Both the position numbers and the translations under genes were made by a program. The notes under the pieces were generated by a model that had not been told where the DNA came from, ran no database searches, and was given only the letters and a program-made list of their open reading frames with translations. From Bacteroidota bacterium (GTDB taxonomy: Bacteria; Bacteroidota; Bacteroidia; Chitinophagales; Chitinophagaceae), in assembly GCA_030706735.1 (NCBI GenBank), contig JAUZNZ010000015.1, positions 54,998 through 118,997 on the forward strand: DNA of 64,000 bases, given 5' to 3'. Shown one piece after another: positions 1 to 7,511 of the stretch (position 1 is its first letter; each line of letters starts with the position of its first letter).

Positions 1-97
1 CCGGAAACAACTCCGTTACGGGAAAATTCCTTTCTGCCAGTACCTGTAACATTTTAGTGCCTACGAGCCCGGTGGCGCCTACGACTGCAACTTTCAT
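1..97 (-). CDS. asd: Aspartate-semialdehyde dehydrogenase, N-terminal fragment (cut by window edge)
   Basis: The 32 N-terminal codons read MKVAVVGATGLVGTKMLQVL and continue to the window edge. This is the Rossmann dinucleotide-binding start (GATGLVG) of aspartate-semialdehyde dehydrogenase, which reduces aspartyl phosphate at the branch towards Lys, Thr and Met in the cytoplasm. The start ATG is at 97-95. Directly upstream on the same strand lie a terminator-like hairpin, a short leader ORF and a consensus promoter, so the gene appears to be controlled by attenuation. Related dehydrogenases such as ArgC share the fold, but the GATGLVG-x-KMLQVL run is typical of Asd. Only the N-terminus is visible. 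Confidence 0.82.
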   Translation of the reverse strand, partial: MKVAVVGATGLVGTKMLQVLAERNFPVTELFP

Positions 98-122
98 TGT
101 TGTGCTTTTTGAGATTTATCTG

Positions 123-134
123 GTTAACGTTAAC
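123..134. promoter_or_regulatory. Perfect 12-bp palindrome (GTTAAC twice) between attenuator and asd
   Basis: GTTAACGTTAAC is a perfect palindrome made of two GTTAAC units. It lies between the terminator T-run and the asd start codon at 97. It may be an operator or simply AT-rich leader sequence; no family assignment is possible. Confidence 0.35.
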
Positions 135-161
135 AAAAAAGCCTCCCCGTTTGGGAAGGCT
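134..161 (-). terminator. Terminator-like hairpin of the asd leader (attenuator)
   Basis: Read on the minus strand, AGCCTTCCC-AAAC-GGGGAGGCT folds into a stem with one mismatch followed by six T. It ends about 37 nt before the asd ATG. The upstream word GGAAGG (inside the leader ORF, near 193-198) is complementary to CCTTCC in the 5' arm, so an antiterminator fold that excludes the terminator is possible. Confidence 0.75.
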
Positions 162-185
162 CTATTATCTTGGGATACAAAACAA

Positions 186-251
186 TCAATCACCTTCCTC
201 TTGCGGGGACTGCTTCTTGACTTGCTTCGTATTGAACATATTCATGGTCAT
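186..251 (-). CDS. Candidate attenuator leader peptide of asd (21 codons)
   Basis: A 21-codon ORF starts about 8 nt downstream of a consensus Bacteroidota promoter and reads MTMNMFNTKQVKK and on to a TGA at 188-186. It holds three Met, two Thr and three Lys codons, the end products of the pathway served by asd. The stop codon lies about 25 nt before the terminator hairpin. The order promoter, short peptide rich in pathway amino acids, alternative stems, terminator and biosynthetic gene is the classical attenuation layout. That it is translated is inference. Confidence 0.6.
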   Translation of the reverse strand: MTMNMFNTKQVKKQSPQEEGD

Positions 252-258
252 TGCCGCA

Positions 259-289
259 CAAAAATAAGTATAAAACAAAATATTCCAAA
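259..289 (-). promoter_or_regulatory. Promoter of the asd leader
   Basis: Minus strand TTTG (289-286), 19 bp, then TATTTTTG (266-259): an exact match to the Bacteroidota primary sigma-factor consensus TTTG-N19-TAnnTTTG. It places transcription start just upstream of the 21-codon leader ORF. Confidence 0.8.
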
Positions 290-330
290 TTTATTTGCAA
301 AATAATGCCGCGGCAGCGGGCCTCCGCCAA

Positions 331-1254
331 TCAGCGCAGCTCGATATCGAAGTTCACCAGATCGACGAACTGCCGTATCCTTCCATCAATGTCCTCCTTG
401 CTTATCTCCTTCAGCCGCGTAGGGCCGAATTTCTCCACGCAGAAGGAGGCCATGGCTGATCCGACGATGATCGCCGTTTTCATATTTTCGAAGGAGACGT
501 CCCGGGTATGCGCGATATAGCCGATGAACCCGCCGGCAAACGTATCTCCGGCCCCGGTCGGGTCGAATACGTCCTCCAGGGGAAGGGCGGGCGCCACGAA
601 GACCTTATCGCCATGAAAAAGCAGGGCGCCATGCTCCCCCTTCTTGATGATGACGTATTTCGGGCCCATTTTCTGGATGTCTTTCGCCGCCTTGACGAGG
701 GAATATTGACCGCTGAGCTGCCTGGCCTCGCTGTCATTTACCATGAGCACGTCGATCATCGTCAGCGCATGTCGCAGGTCATCCAGGGCCGTGTCCATCC
801 AAAAGTTCATCGTGTCGAGGACGCTGAGCTTCGGCCGCTCTTTCAATTGCTTCATCACGCTGATCTGAAGGGCCGGAACCCCGTTCCCGAGCATCAGGAA
901 TTCGCTGCCCTGGTAGCTGTCCGGCAACACCGGATCGAAATCCGCCAGCACATTCAGGTCCGTCACGAGGGTATCGCGGGAATTCATGTCCATATGGTAC
1001 TTACCGCTCCAAAAGAACGACTTCTTGTCCGCCACCTTCTTCACGCCTTCCATGTTCACGCCGCGGCGCTCGAGGTCTGCCAGTTCTTCATCGGTGAAGT
1101 CATACCCCACGATGGATACCTGATTGATCGGCTGCACGAAATTGCTCGCCGCATAAGCGGCATAAACGGCCGCGCCTCCCACGATCCAATCGGTCTTCCC
1201 GAAGGGCGTTTCTATGGCGTCATGGGCCATCGAACCTACGATGATCAGTGACAT
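331..1254 (-). CDS. PfkB-family carbohydrate (sugar or nucleoside) kinase
   Basis: This 307-residue protein has the PfkB/ribokinase fold. It has the N-terminal GxA-type motif (VGSMAHDAIETPFG, then GGAA near residue 27) and the C-terminal signature DPTGAGDTFAGG, whose Asp is the catalytic base. It phosphorylates a sugar or nucleoside with ATP in the cytoplasm; the substrate cannot be read from sequence. I chose the ATG at 1254 rather than the in-frame ATG at 1284 because a TAGGTTTG promoter box covers 1289-1282 and family members start with MSLxxVGS. It is divergent from the TetR gene, and the shared dyad operator touches its -33 region. Confidence 0.85.
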   Translation of the reverse strand: MSLIIVGSMAHDAIETPFGKTDWIVGGAAVYAAYAASNFVQPINQVSIVGYDFTDEELADLERRGVNMEGVKKVADKKSFFWSGKYHMDMNSRDTLVTDLNVLADFDPVLPDSYQGSEFLMLGNGVPALQISVMKQLKERPKLSVLDTMNFWMDTALDDLRHALTMIDVLMVNDSEARQLSGQYSLVKAAKDIQKMGPKYVIIKKGEHGALLFHGDKVFVAPALPLEDVFDPTGAGDTFAGGFIGYIAHTRDVSFENMKTAIIVGSAMASFCVEKFGPTRLKEISKEDIDGRIRQFVDLVNFDIELR

Positions 1255-1281
1255 AGCGTGTTTTTTTGTGACAAAACCGTG

Positions 1282-1312
1282 CAAACCTACACGAAATTTT
1301 TCATTAAGCGAA
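1282..1312 (-). promoter_or_regulatory. Promoter of the PfkB kinase gene
   Basis: Minus strand TTCG (1312-1309), 19 bp, then TAGGTTTG (1289-1282), which fits TAnnTTTG. The -33 box touches the dyad at 1312-1327, so the TetR protein could also affect this gene. Confidence 0.55.
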
Positions 1313-1327
1313 CTAACACCCGTTAGT
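1312..1327. promoter_or_regulatory. Dyad operator, copy 1 (divergent TetR/PfkB promoters)
   Basis: ACTAAC-ACCC-GTTAGT has perfect 6-bp inverted arms (7 bp counting the outer A/T pair at 1311/1328). It lies about 7 bp before a TATCTTTG box (1334-1341) and overlaps the expected -33 region of the TetR-paaE unit. An identical 16-bp sequence occurs at 5396-5411 in front of paaA. The most economical reading is the binding site of the adjacent TetR repressor (inference). Confidence 0.8.
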
Positions 1328-1333
1328 TTGAAT

Positions 1334-1341
1334 TATCTTTG
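1334..1341 (+). promoter_or_regulatory. -7 box of the TetR-paaE unit
   Basis: TATCTTTG matches TAnnTTTG and lies 8 bp before the ATG at 1350. The dyad occupies the -33 position, as expected for a repressed promoter. Confidence 0.65.
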
Positions 1342-1349
1342 TTTCCCGT

Positions 1350-1940
1350 ATGGCAAAGATCCAAAGCAGGAAGAACAGCACCAAGAAAGAAGTGATCATC
1401 GAGAAGGCCTCCAGGCTTTTCCGTGAGAAGGGCTTCGGGGCTGCCTCCATGCGCGACCTGGCCGAACATGTAGGCGTGGAGGCCGCCAGCCTCTATAATC
1501 ACATTCAATCCAAGTCGGAGATCCTTCAGACCATTTGCTTCAAGGTGGCGAATGAGTTCATGTCGAACCTCGAAGCGGTCGAGTCCAGCAACCAGTCGAC
1601 GCTGAAGAAAATGGAGGCGATCATCCGCCTGCACATCCGCATGATGCTGGACCAATATGAATTTGTATTCATCGCCGACCATGAATGGCGCCACCTGCCC
1701 GAACCCTACCTGTCGAATTTCCTGAACCAGCGCAGGAGCTATCGCAAACGTCTCGGCGATATCGTCGAGGAGGGTATCGCGAAGGGCGAGATGAAGCCGA
1801 TCGATCCGTATGTGGCGGTGCTGACCATCCTTTCGGCCGTCAGCGGCATTGATTCCTGGCAGCGCTCGCGAAAGAGCACAAGCGCCGAAACGTTGGAGGC
1901 GAATATGGTCAGGTACCTGATCGAGGGACTGAAAAAATAG
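1350..1940 (+). CDS. TetR-family transcriptional regulator of the paa genes (PaaR-like)
   Basis: This 196-residue protein has an N-terminal TetR helix-turn-helix (about residues 14-60; key run GFGAASMRDLAEHVGVEAAS then LYNHIQSK) and a C-terminal ligand domain of the TetR_C type. It is followed after 20 bp by paaE and has the dyad operator in its own promoter. The same dyad stands in front of paaABCD, so it probably represses itself and the phenylacetate genes and is released by phenylacetyl-CoA or a related CoA thioester. The ligand is inferred from context, not visible in sequence. Confidence 0.88.
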   Translation: MAKIQSRKNSTKKEVIIEKASRLFREKGFGAASMRDLAEHVGVEAASLYNHIQSKSEILQTICFKVANEFMSNLEAVESSNQSTLKKMEAIIRLHIRMMLDQYEFVFIADHEWRHLPEPYLSNFLNQRRSYRKRLGDIVEEGIAKGEMKPIDPYVAVLTILSAVSGIDSWQRSRKSTSAETLEANMVRYLIEGLKK

Positions 1941-1955
1941 CTGCAAGCTTGTAGC
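1940..1955 (+). repeat. Near-palindrome GCTGCAAGCTTGTAGC before paaE
   Basis: The sequence is a near-perfect palindrome (its single mismatched pair would be G-U in RNA) lying 5 nt before the paaE ATG. Closely related words (GCAGCTTGTAGC) recur at 29731-29749 just before lptB, suggesting a dispersed short repeat. Confidence 0.4.
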
Positions 1956-1960
1956 AAAAA

Positions 1961-3091
1961 ATGAAGCACTTCCGAAAATTACAGGTAAGCGACGTCCGCC
2001 GGGAAACCCCCGAATGCGTATCCATTGCCTTTGCCATCCCCCCCGAATGGGAAGAAGAGTTTCTATTCAGGCAAGGCCAGAATATCACCATCCGCACCCG
2101 GATCGGCGACGAAGAGATCCGCCGTTCCTATTCCATCTGCAGCAGCCCCCTCGACAACGAATTGCGGATCGCCGTCAAACAGGTTCCGAAGGGCCGTTTC
2201 TCCGGCTTCGCCAATGAACGCCTGACCAAGGGACAAGAGTTGGACGTACTGCCCCCGACCGGACGCTTCTATACCGAACTGAACCCTGCTCAGGCAAAGA
2301 ACTACCTCGCTTTTGCGGCGGGCAGCGGCATCACGCCGGTATTGTCCCTGATCAAGACCACGCTCGCTACCGAGCCCGGGAGCCAATTCACGCTCGTCTA
2401 TGGCAACCGGCACCGCGCGTCGATCATCTTCAGGGAACAGCTGGAAGCCCTGAAGGACCGTTACATGGATCGTTTTATTTTGCATCATGTCCTTAGCCGC
2501 GAAACGGCCGATACGCCAGTCAACCAGGGAAGGATCGACCCCGAAAAATGTGCACAGCTTTGCGAAAAGCTGATCGACCTCTCCTCCATGGATGAGGTCT
2601 TCCTCTGCGGCCCGGAGAAAATGATCTTTTCGGTAAAGGAATGGCTGGAACAGCAGGGCATCGATAAGAAGAAGATCCATTTCGAACTGTTCAATACCTT
2701 GGCGGGCAGACCCGCGGAGACCGTCGCAGCATCCCCACCCGGGAAACCCGGGGGGACCGCAAACCCGCCGGAGGCCGGGAGATCGGGGGCGACGGGCAAA
2801 CCCGCGGGCCGTGCGAAGGTCAGCATCAGACTAGACGGCGTCAGCTTCGATTTTGACCTGGACTATGACGGGGAGCCGATCCTTGACGCGGCATTGCGCC
2901 AGGGGGCGGACCTGCCCTTCGCCTGCAAAGGAGGTGTTTGCTGCACCTGCCGGGCGCGCCTGGTCGAAGGGAAAGTAGATATGGAAGTCAACTACGCCCT
3001 GGAAGAAGAAGAACTGGCAAGAGGCTTTATCCTGACTTGCCAGTCCCATCCCAGAACGGAAAAAGTAGTTATAGATTTCGATGCCAGGTAA
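1961..3091 (+). CDS. paaE: Phenylacetyl-CoA epoxidase reductase subunit PaaE
   Basis: This 376-residue protein passes electrons from NAD(P)H to the PaaABCD di-iron oxygenase. Domains in order: FAD-binding domain with RSYSICSS (about residue 55), NAD(P)-binding domain with AAGSGITPVLSL (about residue 118) and LCGPE, then a C-terminal plant-type [2Fe-2S] ferredoxin with CKGGVCCTC from about residue 322 and the fourth Cys in ILTCQSHP. A Pro/Gly/Ala-rich linker of about 40 residues (roughly 245-287) separates the reductase and ferredoxin parts and is longer than usual. It is co-transcribed with the TetR gene rather than with paaABCD, which lie 2.3 kb away. Confidence 0.93.
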   Translation: MKHFRKLQVSDVRRETPECVSIAFAIPPEWEEEFLFRQGQNITIRTRIGDEEIRRSYSICSSPLDNELRIAVKQVPKGRFSGFANERLTKGQELDVLPPTGRFYTELNPAQAKNYLAFAAGSGITPVLSLIKTTLATEPGSQFTLVYGNRHRASIIFREQLEALKDRYMDRFILHHVLSRETADTPVNQGRIDPEKCAQLCEKLIDLSSMDEVFLCGPEKMIFSVKEWLEQQGIDKKKIHFELFNTLAGRPAETVAASPPGKPGGTANPPEAGRSGATGKPAGRAKVSIRLDGVSFDFDLDYDGEPILDAALRQGADLPFACKGGVCCTCRARLVEGKVDMEVNYALEEEELARGFILTCQSHPRTEKVVIDFDAR

Positions 3092-3128
3092 GGTTTCCGC
3101 GGACCCGCGGCCCTGCCGGCAATAGAGA

Positions 3129-3743
3129 CTAACGCCAGCGCATGTCGTTCAGGCCGCCCAACGCATAGGGGTTGCCCATGATGGCATAAACAATGCTGGT
3201 TAAGATCATGGCGATTACGATAAATACGACGATGACTACCAGGGCTGTCACCAGCAGGTAACCGATATGTTTGTCCTCAGGCGTCTTCTTCATCACGGGA
3301 ATGCCCAGGTAAAAAAGGTAGATGCCGTACAATCCCAGGATGCTCAGGATGCTTAAACCGGGAAGGATCATGAATATTCCGGCGACCCAGGATGCCGTGC
3401 TGGAGTAGCCGACCAGCTGGGCGGAACGGCCAATGTTTTTCTCAGAGCCAAAACTCGGGGCAAGCGCATCGACGATATACGTGCATACATAATAAGTGAG
3501 GATCGAACTGACAAAGCTTGTTATGCCCTTGGTCAATCCCCATTCTATGCTCCCGATACGCACAAATCCCACGTTCACACCAATCACTCCCCAACCGATG
3601 AACGTGGCGATGGCAGGGATCAGCGACATCGGGAGGACATATTTTCCCAGCAGGGACCCGGGTGATTCCGTTTCCATGCTGATGACCCCCCATTCCGCAG
3701 CAGGCGTTAACAGAATGTTTTTAGCGCGAGTAATAATAGACAT
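3129..3743 (-). CDS. Yip1-family integral membrane protein
   Basis: This 204-residue protein has about five hydrophobic segments and the typical start MSIITRAKNILLTPAAEW, in which a short amphipathic stretch with W and P precedes the membrane domain. This pattern is seen in bacterial Yip1-domain proteins (Pfam Yip1), whose function is unknown. It lies downstream of the GH30 lipoprotein gene on the same strand with a 151-bp gap and ends 37 bp from paaE, tail to tail. A CCGCGG repeat in that gap (around 3099-3112) could form a small hairpin, but without a T-run. Confidence 0.75.
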   Translation of the reverse strand: MSIITRAKNILLTPAAEWGVISMETESPGSLLGKYVLPMSLIPAIATFIGWGVIGVNVGFVRIGSIEWGLTKGITSFVSSILTYYVCTYIVDALAPSFGSEKNIGRSAQLVGYSSTASWVAGIFMILPGLSILSILGLYGIYLFYLGIPVMKKTPEDKHIGYLLVTALVVIVVFIVIAMILTSIVYAIMGNPYALGGLNDMRWR

Positions 3744-3894
3744 ATCGTTAGAATTTAGTTAAATCCTAAGATATACTTTCCAATCGGCCAATCCAATATT
3801 TCACAATAAATCATATGAACATTCGATGTACATACGCCAAAATCCCCTGAAAGGGTGAGCCGTTCCATGCCCAGACGAGCCTGACCCGGCGAGC

Positions 3895-5361
3895 TCATAA
3901 CACCAGGGTGGCGATCGAATGGGGAAGGCTCGTTACGTCCGCCGCCTTGCCCGCGATCCATAATTTATAGGGTATCCTCTTGCCGGTCTGGTTCATGACG
4001 ATCACGACCAGTTTCCCATCCTCATTACGGAAAGCGGTCGTTAAAAAAGGACTTCGGCTCGCCGCGCTGCTTATCCTCCTGGCGCCTGGCCGGATGAACC
4101 TGGAGAAATGACCGATATAGTAATAAGCGTTCGTATAGATCAGTTGACCGGTGCGCGTAATGGCATGGACCGGTGCAAAACAAAAATTCCCGACATGATT
4201 GGGACCCCCCGCTTCATCCAGCAGCACATTCCAGTCCGTCCAGCCCACACTCCCATGATTGAGGTCCTGGATCATCGACCGGCCGTAGCGTTCCCCCAGG
4301 TTCCAGTTATGAATGCTGTCCATATTGAACGGACCATTGCATCCCTCGGTAAACAAGAGGTTCTTATCCGGGAAGGCTTCATGCACCCGGCCCACATTCT
4401 CGAATACCTGGGTACCCCCGCTCCAATCCTCATACCAATGGAACCCCACTCCCCAGGCATATTTGGCCGCCTCCGGGTCGCTCAGGATCGTATTGGCCTG
4501 TTGATAGATCAGGTCCCGGTTATGATCCCAAACGATGATCTTCTTATCTCCCAATCCCCCCTTCTGAAGAGTCGGGCCCAGGTAATTCTTTAGAAAATCC
4601 CGTTCGTCTTCCGCGGTATAGACGCAGGACTCCCAGGTCTGGGTCGCCATCGGTTCATTTTGTATCGTAGTGCCCCAGATGGGGATGCCGGCATCCTCAT
4701 AGGCCTTGATGAATTTTACATAATAGTCCGCCCAGGTTTGGTAGTAGGCCGGCTTGAGCTTGCCGCCATGCAGCATCTGATTGTTCGTTTTCATCCAACC
4801 CGGAGGGCTCCAGGGGCTGCAAAACAGCGTTAGCTTCCCCCCCGCCGCCGCGATGGCCTGCTTGATCAGGGGGATCCTGAATTTTTGATCATGATCGATG
4901 CTGAAGGTCTTTAGACTGCTGTCCTGGTCGGCAACATAGGTATAGCTTGCAGAGGAAAAATCACAGCTGTGGATGCTGGTGCGGCCAAGCGTATAGCCGA
5001 TCCCCTTCTCCGGGTCATAATAGGCGGTCAGCAGTTCCTGCTGTTTGTCCTTCGGCAATTTGGCGAAGGTCTCTGCCGCGGCATCGGTCAATGCCCCTCC
5101 GACGCCCAGGAAGGTTTGAAAGCGATGGCTCGGGTCCACGAACACGCAGACGTCCGTCTCAGGCGGCTGCGGGAGGTCGGTAAAGGTCAGCGTGTCCGTC
5201 GGGCTGAGCCGCAGGGCACTGCTGTCTGCCGTGGTATAGACCAGCAATTTCTTTCCTTCGACAGAGAACGGTTCCGGCGGAGCGGAAGCATTCTCCTGGT
5301 TCTCCGGCCGGCCACAGGCGGCAAAAAGGAAGACCGTTCCGGCAAGCAAAAGTTTTTTCAT
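3895..5361 (-). CDS. GH30 family glycoside hydrolase, lipoprotein
   Basis: The 488-residue precursor has a lipoprotein signal (MKKLLLAGTVFLFAAC, Cys at residue 16). The body matches GH30: CSPWSPPGWMKTNN (about 183), acid/base Glu in the TIQNEPMATQ strand, nucleophile Glu in LLFTEGCNG, and the C-terminal beta-sandwich that packs on the barrel. Family members cleave beta-1,6-glucan, glucosylceramide or similar glucosides; the layout resembles subfamily 3 (beta-1,6-glucanase-like), but I cannot assign the substrate. Probably surface- or periplasm-anchored. It sits between the two paa units and is divergent from paaA across 97 bp containing the dyad operator. Confidence 0.88.
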   Translation of the reverse strand: MKKLLLAGTVFLFAACGRPENQENASAPPEPFSVEGKKLLVYTTADSSALRLSPTDTLTFTDLPQPPETDVCVFVDPSHRFQTFLGVGGALTDAAAETFAKLPKDKQQELLTAYYDPEKGIGYTLGRTSIHSCDFSSASYTYVADQDSSLKTFSIDHDQKFRIPLIKQAIAAAGGKLTLFCSPWSPPGWMKTNNQMLHGGKLKPAYYQTWADYYVKFIKAYEDAGIPIWGTTIQNEPMATQTWESCVYTAEDERDFLKNYLGPTLQKGGLGDKKIIVWDHNRDLIYQQANTILSDPEAAKYAWGVGFHWYEDWSGGTQVFENVGRVHEAFPDKNLLFTEGCNGPFNMDSIHNWNLGERYGRSMIQDLNHGSVGWTDWNVLLDEAGGPNHVGNFCFAPVHAITRTGQLIYTNAYYYIGHFSRFIRPGARRISSAASRSPFLTTAFRNEDGKLVVIVMNQTGKRIPYKLWIAGKAADVTSLPHSIATLVL

Positions 5362-5395
5362 GCTACTAATATCCTAATTTTTAATGTACCGCAAC

Positions 5396-5411
5396 ACTAA
5401 CACCCGTTAGT
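5396..5411. promoter_or_regulatory. Dyad operator, copy 2 (paaA promoter)
   Basis: ACTAAC-ACCC-GTTAGT, identical over 16 bp, including the non-palindromic ACCC centre, to the copy at 1312-1327. It covers the expected -33 position of the paaA promoter and lies 18 bp before its TATCTTTG box. It probably places paaABCD-G-I-Y under the TetR protein encoded 4 kb upstream. Confidence 0.82.
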
Positions 5412-5429
5412 TTTTGTCCAAAAATCGAC

Positions 5430-5437
5430 TATCTTTG
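5430..5437 (+). promoter_or_regulatory. -7 box of the paaABCD promoter
   Basis: TATCTTTG matches TAnnTTTG, 21 bp before the paaA ATG at 5459. The same octamer is used at the TetR gene. Confidence 0.65.
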
Positions 5438-5458
5438 ATCATCAAAATCAGATAACCT

Positions 5459-6400
5459 ATGTCTGTGCAGGAATTGGAAAAGATCTTCCAGGATCGCATC
5501 GATAGCGAGATCCGCATCGAGCCCAGGGACTGGATGCCCGACGCCTATCGCAAGACGCTCATTCGTCAGATCTCCCAGCACGCCCACAGCGAGATCGTCG
5601 GTATGCTGCCGGAGGCCAACTGGATCACCAGGGCGCCATCCCTGCGGAGAAAGGCCACCCTCATCGCCAAGGTGCAGGACGAGGCCGGTCATGGTCTGTA
5701 TCTCTATTCGGCGGCAGAGACGCTGAACATCAGCCGCGAAGAAATGATCGCTCAGCTGCACAGCGGCAAGGCCAAATATTCCTCGATCTTCAATTATCCG
5801 ACCCTCACCTGGGCCGACATGGGCGCCATCGGCTGGCTGGTGGACGGCGCCGCCATCATGAACCAGGTTCCGCTTTGCCGGGCCTCGTACGGCCCCTATG
5901 CCCGTGCCATGGTCCGTATCTGCAAGGAAGAGAGTTTTCACCAGCGCCAGGGTTTCGAGATCCTCCTGACGCTAAGCCGCGGCAGCGCCGACCAACGCCG
6001 GATGTGCCAGGACGCCATTAACCGCTGGTGGTGGCCCTCCGTCATGATGTTCGGCCCCAACGACGAGTCGTCGCCGCATTCGGCACAGAGCATGGCCTGG
6101 AAGATCAAGCGATTCAGCAATGACGAGCTTCGCCAGCGCTTTGTCGACATTTGCGCGGAACAGGTGAAGCTGCTCGGCATGACCCTGCCCGATCCGGAAT
6201 TGTCATGGAATGAAGAAAAACAACATTACGATTTCGGAGCCATCGATTGGGACGAATTTTGGAATGTCGTCAACGGCAACGGGCCTTGCAACAAGGAACG
6301 CCTGGCCGCAAGGGTGCAGGCACATGAGGATGGCGCCTGGGTGCGCGAAGCGGCCCTGGCCTATGCCGGGAAAAAAAGGCAGGAGAAGGACGCCGCCTGA
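5459..6400 (+). CDS. paaA: Phenylacetyl-CoA epoxidase catalytic subunit PaaA
   Basis: This 313-residue di-iron oxygenase subunit epoxidises the ring of phenylacetyl-CoA with O2 and electrons from PaaE. Iron ligands are recognisable in the two motifs [10 protein letters not shown] (about residue 76) and EESFHQRQG (about 160). The length equals that of the family. It opens the operon paaA-B-C-D-G-I-Y; paaB follows after 28 bp. PaaA forms the structural core with PaaC. Assignment is clear from the motifs and gene order. Confidence 0.96.
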   Translation: MSVQELEKIFQDRIDSEIRIEPRDWMPDAYRKTLIRQISQHAHSEIVGMLPEANWITRAPSLRRKATLIAKVQDEAGHGLYLYSAAETLNISREEMIAQLHSGKAKYSSIFNYPTLTWADMGAIGWLVDGAAIMNQVPLCRASYGPYARAMVRICKEESFHQRQGFEILLTLSRGSADQRRMCQDAINRWWWPSVMMFGPNDESSPHSAQSMAWKIKRFSNDELRQRFVDICAEQVKLLGMTLPDPELSWNEEKQHYDFGAIDWDEFWNVVNGNGPCNKERLAARVQAHEDGAWVREAALAYAGKKRQEKDAA

Positions 6401-6428
6401 ATCTCACCACTATTTCAATCGCCGAACT

Positions 6429-6716
6429 ATGTCACAAGAACGCTGGCCACTTTGGGAAGTTTTCATCCGCAGCAAGCAGGGCCTGGATCACAAGCACGCC
6501 GGCAGCCTGCACGCCGCCGACGCAAAAATGGCCATCGAGAACGCCCGCGATGTCTACACGCGCCGGATGGAAGGCGTCAGCATCTGGGTCGTCGAGAGCA
6601 GGCATATCCATGCCACGAATCCCGATGAGGCCGCATCCTTGTACGATCCCGCTAACGATAAGGTCTATCGCCACCCTACCTTCTACGATCTCCCCGATGA
6701 ATTGAAACATATGTAA
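6429..6716 (+). CDS. paaB: Phenylacetyl-CoA epoxidase subunit PaaB
   Basis: A 95-residue protein starting MSQERWPLWEVFIRSKQG, the hallmark of PaaB, with HKHAGSLHAADAKMAIENAR following. It is the small bridging subunit that links PaaA-PaaC dimers in the epoxidase complex. Although the frame is open further upstream, the ATG at 6429 gives the family's usual N-terminus. Its TAA is immediately followed by the paaC ATG (TAAATG), pointing to coupled translation. Confidence 0.95.
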   Translation: MSQERWPLWEVFIRSKQGLDHKHAGSLHAADAKMAIENARDVYTRRMEGVSIWVVESRHIHATNPDEAASLYDPANDKVYRHPTFYDLPDELKHM

Positions 6717-7511
6717 ATGCAAACCAGGCAAGCCCTCATCGATTATACCCTTCATCTGGCCGACAACGCCCTGATCCTGGGACACCGCAACAGCGAATGG
6801 ACGGGACATGGCCCCATCCTCGAACAGGATATCGCCCTGTCCAATATCGCCCTGGACCTGATCGGCCAGGCGAGGCTATTCTATCAATATGCTGCCCTCC
6901 TGATAAACAAAACGCCCGCTGCCGACCCCACGAGCCCGCTTAATCACGGCACAGCGGTCACCGAGGACAGCCTGGCCTACCTTCGCGATGCCTGGGATTT
7001 TAAGAATTGCCTGCTATGTGAACAGACCAACGGCGACTGGGGGAAGACCGTGCTGAGGCAATTCTATTTCAGCGCCTATCAGTTCTATCTTTATGGCGAA
7101 ATGCAGAAAGGGAAGGATGCTACCTTGGCCGCCATTGCCGAAAAAGCCTTAAAAGAGGTCACCTACCATCTCCGCTGGAGCAGTGAATGGGTCATCCGCC
7201 TGGGTGACGGCACCGCAGAAAGCCATGCCCGCATGGAAAAAGCGGTTGGCGAATTGTCCAGGCTCACTGCCGAACTGTTCCTGCCTGCTCAGTATGAACG
7301 ATCTTTGGCAGAGGCAGGGCTGGCCGTCGATCTCCTTCCCCTGCGATCCCGCTGGGAGCAACGGGTCCGGGAGGTCTTTGAAATGGCGACGCTGTCCGGA
7401 GGAGCCGGAATGCTCACCGGGGGAAAAGAAGGACGCCATACGGAGCACCTGGGCTACCTGCTTGCCGAAATGCAATTTCTTCAACGGGCTTATCCCGGAT
7501 GTGAATGGTAG
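6717..7511 (+). CDS. paaC: Phenylacetyl-CoA epoxidase structural subunit PaaC
   Basis: This 264-residue protein belongs to the PaaA_PaaC ferritin-like family. It starts with TLHLADNALILGHRNSEW and holds EVTYHLRWSSEWVIRLGDGT (about 141). PaaC is the non-catalytic scaffold partner of PaaA. The start is flush with the paaB stop and the end overlaps the most upstream possible paaD start by 7 bp, consistent with a tightly coupled operon. Confidence 0.94.
   Translation: MQTRQALIDYTLHLADNALILGHRNSEWTGHGPILEQDIALSNIALDLIGQARLFYQYAALLINKTPAADPTSPLNHGTAVTEDSLAYLRDAWDFKNCLLCEQTNGDWGKTVLRQFYFSAYQFYLYGEMQKGKDATLAAIAEKALKEVTYHLRWSSEWVIRLGDGTAESHARMEKAVGELSRLTAELFLPAQYERSLAEAGLAVDLLPLRSRWEQRVREVFEMATLSGGAGMLTGGKEGRHTEHLGYLLAEMQFLQRAYPGCEW

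Noticed and set aside
508..1251. 247-codon open frame on the plus strand opposite the PfkB kinase
   Set aside because: Its translation has no recognisable motif and it mirrors a clear PfkB gene; it is a GC-driven antisense shadow.
1255..1284. Upstream ATG start (1284) for the PfkB kinase
   Set aside because: It overlaps the TAGGTTTG promoter box, and the extra residues have no counterpart in the family.
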